NCBI GenBank assembly: GCA_054601695.1
Contig: BAAHQB010000026.1
Span: forward strand, 930,001 to 994,000
Length of the DNA stretch: 64,000 nt
Reading direction: 5' to 3'
From: Amorphochlora amoebiformis
Lineage: Eukaryota > Cercozoa > Chlorarachniophyceae
Below are positions 1 through 64,000 of this stretch, piece after piece (the first letter of the stretch is position 1; each line of letters starts with the position of its first letter). The notes under the pieces are model-generated. The model saw nothing but the letters and a program-made list of their open reading frames with translations. It was not told the DNA's origin and searched no databases. The translations under genes and the position numbers were made by a program.

Positions 1-130
<130 letters not shown>

Positions 131-133
131 TTT

Positions 134-186
<53 letters not shown>

Positions 187-198
187 TTGTATTTATAG

Positions 199-63786
<63,588 letters not shown>

Positions 63787-63822
63787 GTAAGTCATATATA
63801 TAGTATATATATACATATATAT

Positions 63823-63912
<90 letters not shown>

Positions 63913-64000
63913 ATGTAAATATATATATATATGTTTTTGTGTGTGTGTGTGTATGTAGGTATCTACATATTATATATGTATATGTGTATATATATACATA

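Overview
Eukaryotic, intron-rich nuclear DNA. The organism cannot be named. Introns are canonical GT-AG, and the interstitial telomeric repeats are CCCTAA/TTAGGG, the type shared by animals, fungi and many protists. Most of the window is TA dinucleotide repeat, with long CT/GA tracts, CCCTAA blocks, minisatellites and a few dispersed short elements. The hundreds of YIYI- and SLSL-type reading frames are translated microsatellites, not genes.

Between the repeats lie small unique islands, each bounded by ag...gt, on the + strand only. I could join about 80 of them (23-194 bp, about 5.1 kb in total, roughly 8% of the window) into one reading frame with almost unbroken codon-phase agreement. The result is a partial model of a single giant gene that covers the whole window and runs off both ends. 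In the exon entries 'in a/out b' gives the bases before the first whole codon and after the last one; 'out b' of one exon plus 'in a' of the next must sum to 0 or 3.

Layout of the predicted protein: (1) about 0.2-7.8 kb, an N-terminal part with a weak resemblance to the linker before an SH2 domain, then charged helical sequence; (2) about 7.8-51 kb, a long run of degenerate ankyrin repeats, each split over two or more tiny exons; (3) 51.1-54.4 kb, a charged, partly coiled-coil linker; (4) 54.8-63.8 kb, a polycystin (PKD2/TRPP)-type channel: helix S1, the extracellular polycystin domain (motifs [18 protein letters not shown]), S2 and the approach to S3. S4-S6 and the C-terminus lie beyond the right edge.

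The most striking pattern is in the introns. Beside at least 18 exons there are decayed copies of part of that exon. Upstream copies carry the acceptor and the 5' part of the exon; downstream copies carry the 3' part and the donor. They sit in tandem arrays of about 30-250 bp units, so introns seem to have grown by repeated local tandem duplication across exon-intron junctions, leaving arrays of decoy splice sites. CCCTAA blocks lie nearly always in one orientation relative to the gene, directly before acceptors or after donors, and contain the branch-point-like CTAAC. Five or six copies of a tRNA-related SINE-like family with two alternative bodies occur in both orientations. I saw no RNA gene, CRISPR array, promoter or polyadenylation site that I could support.
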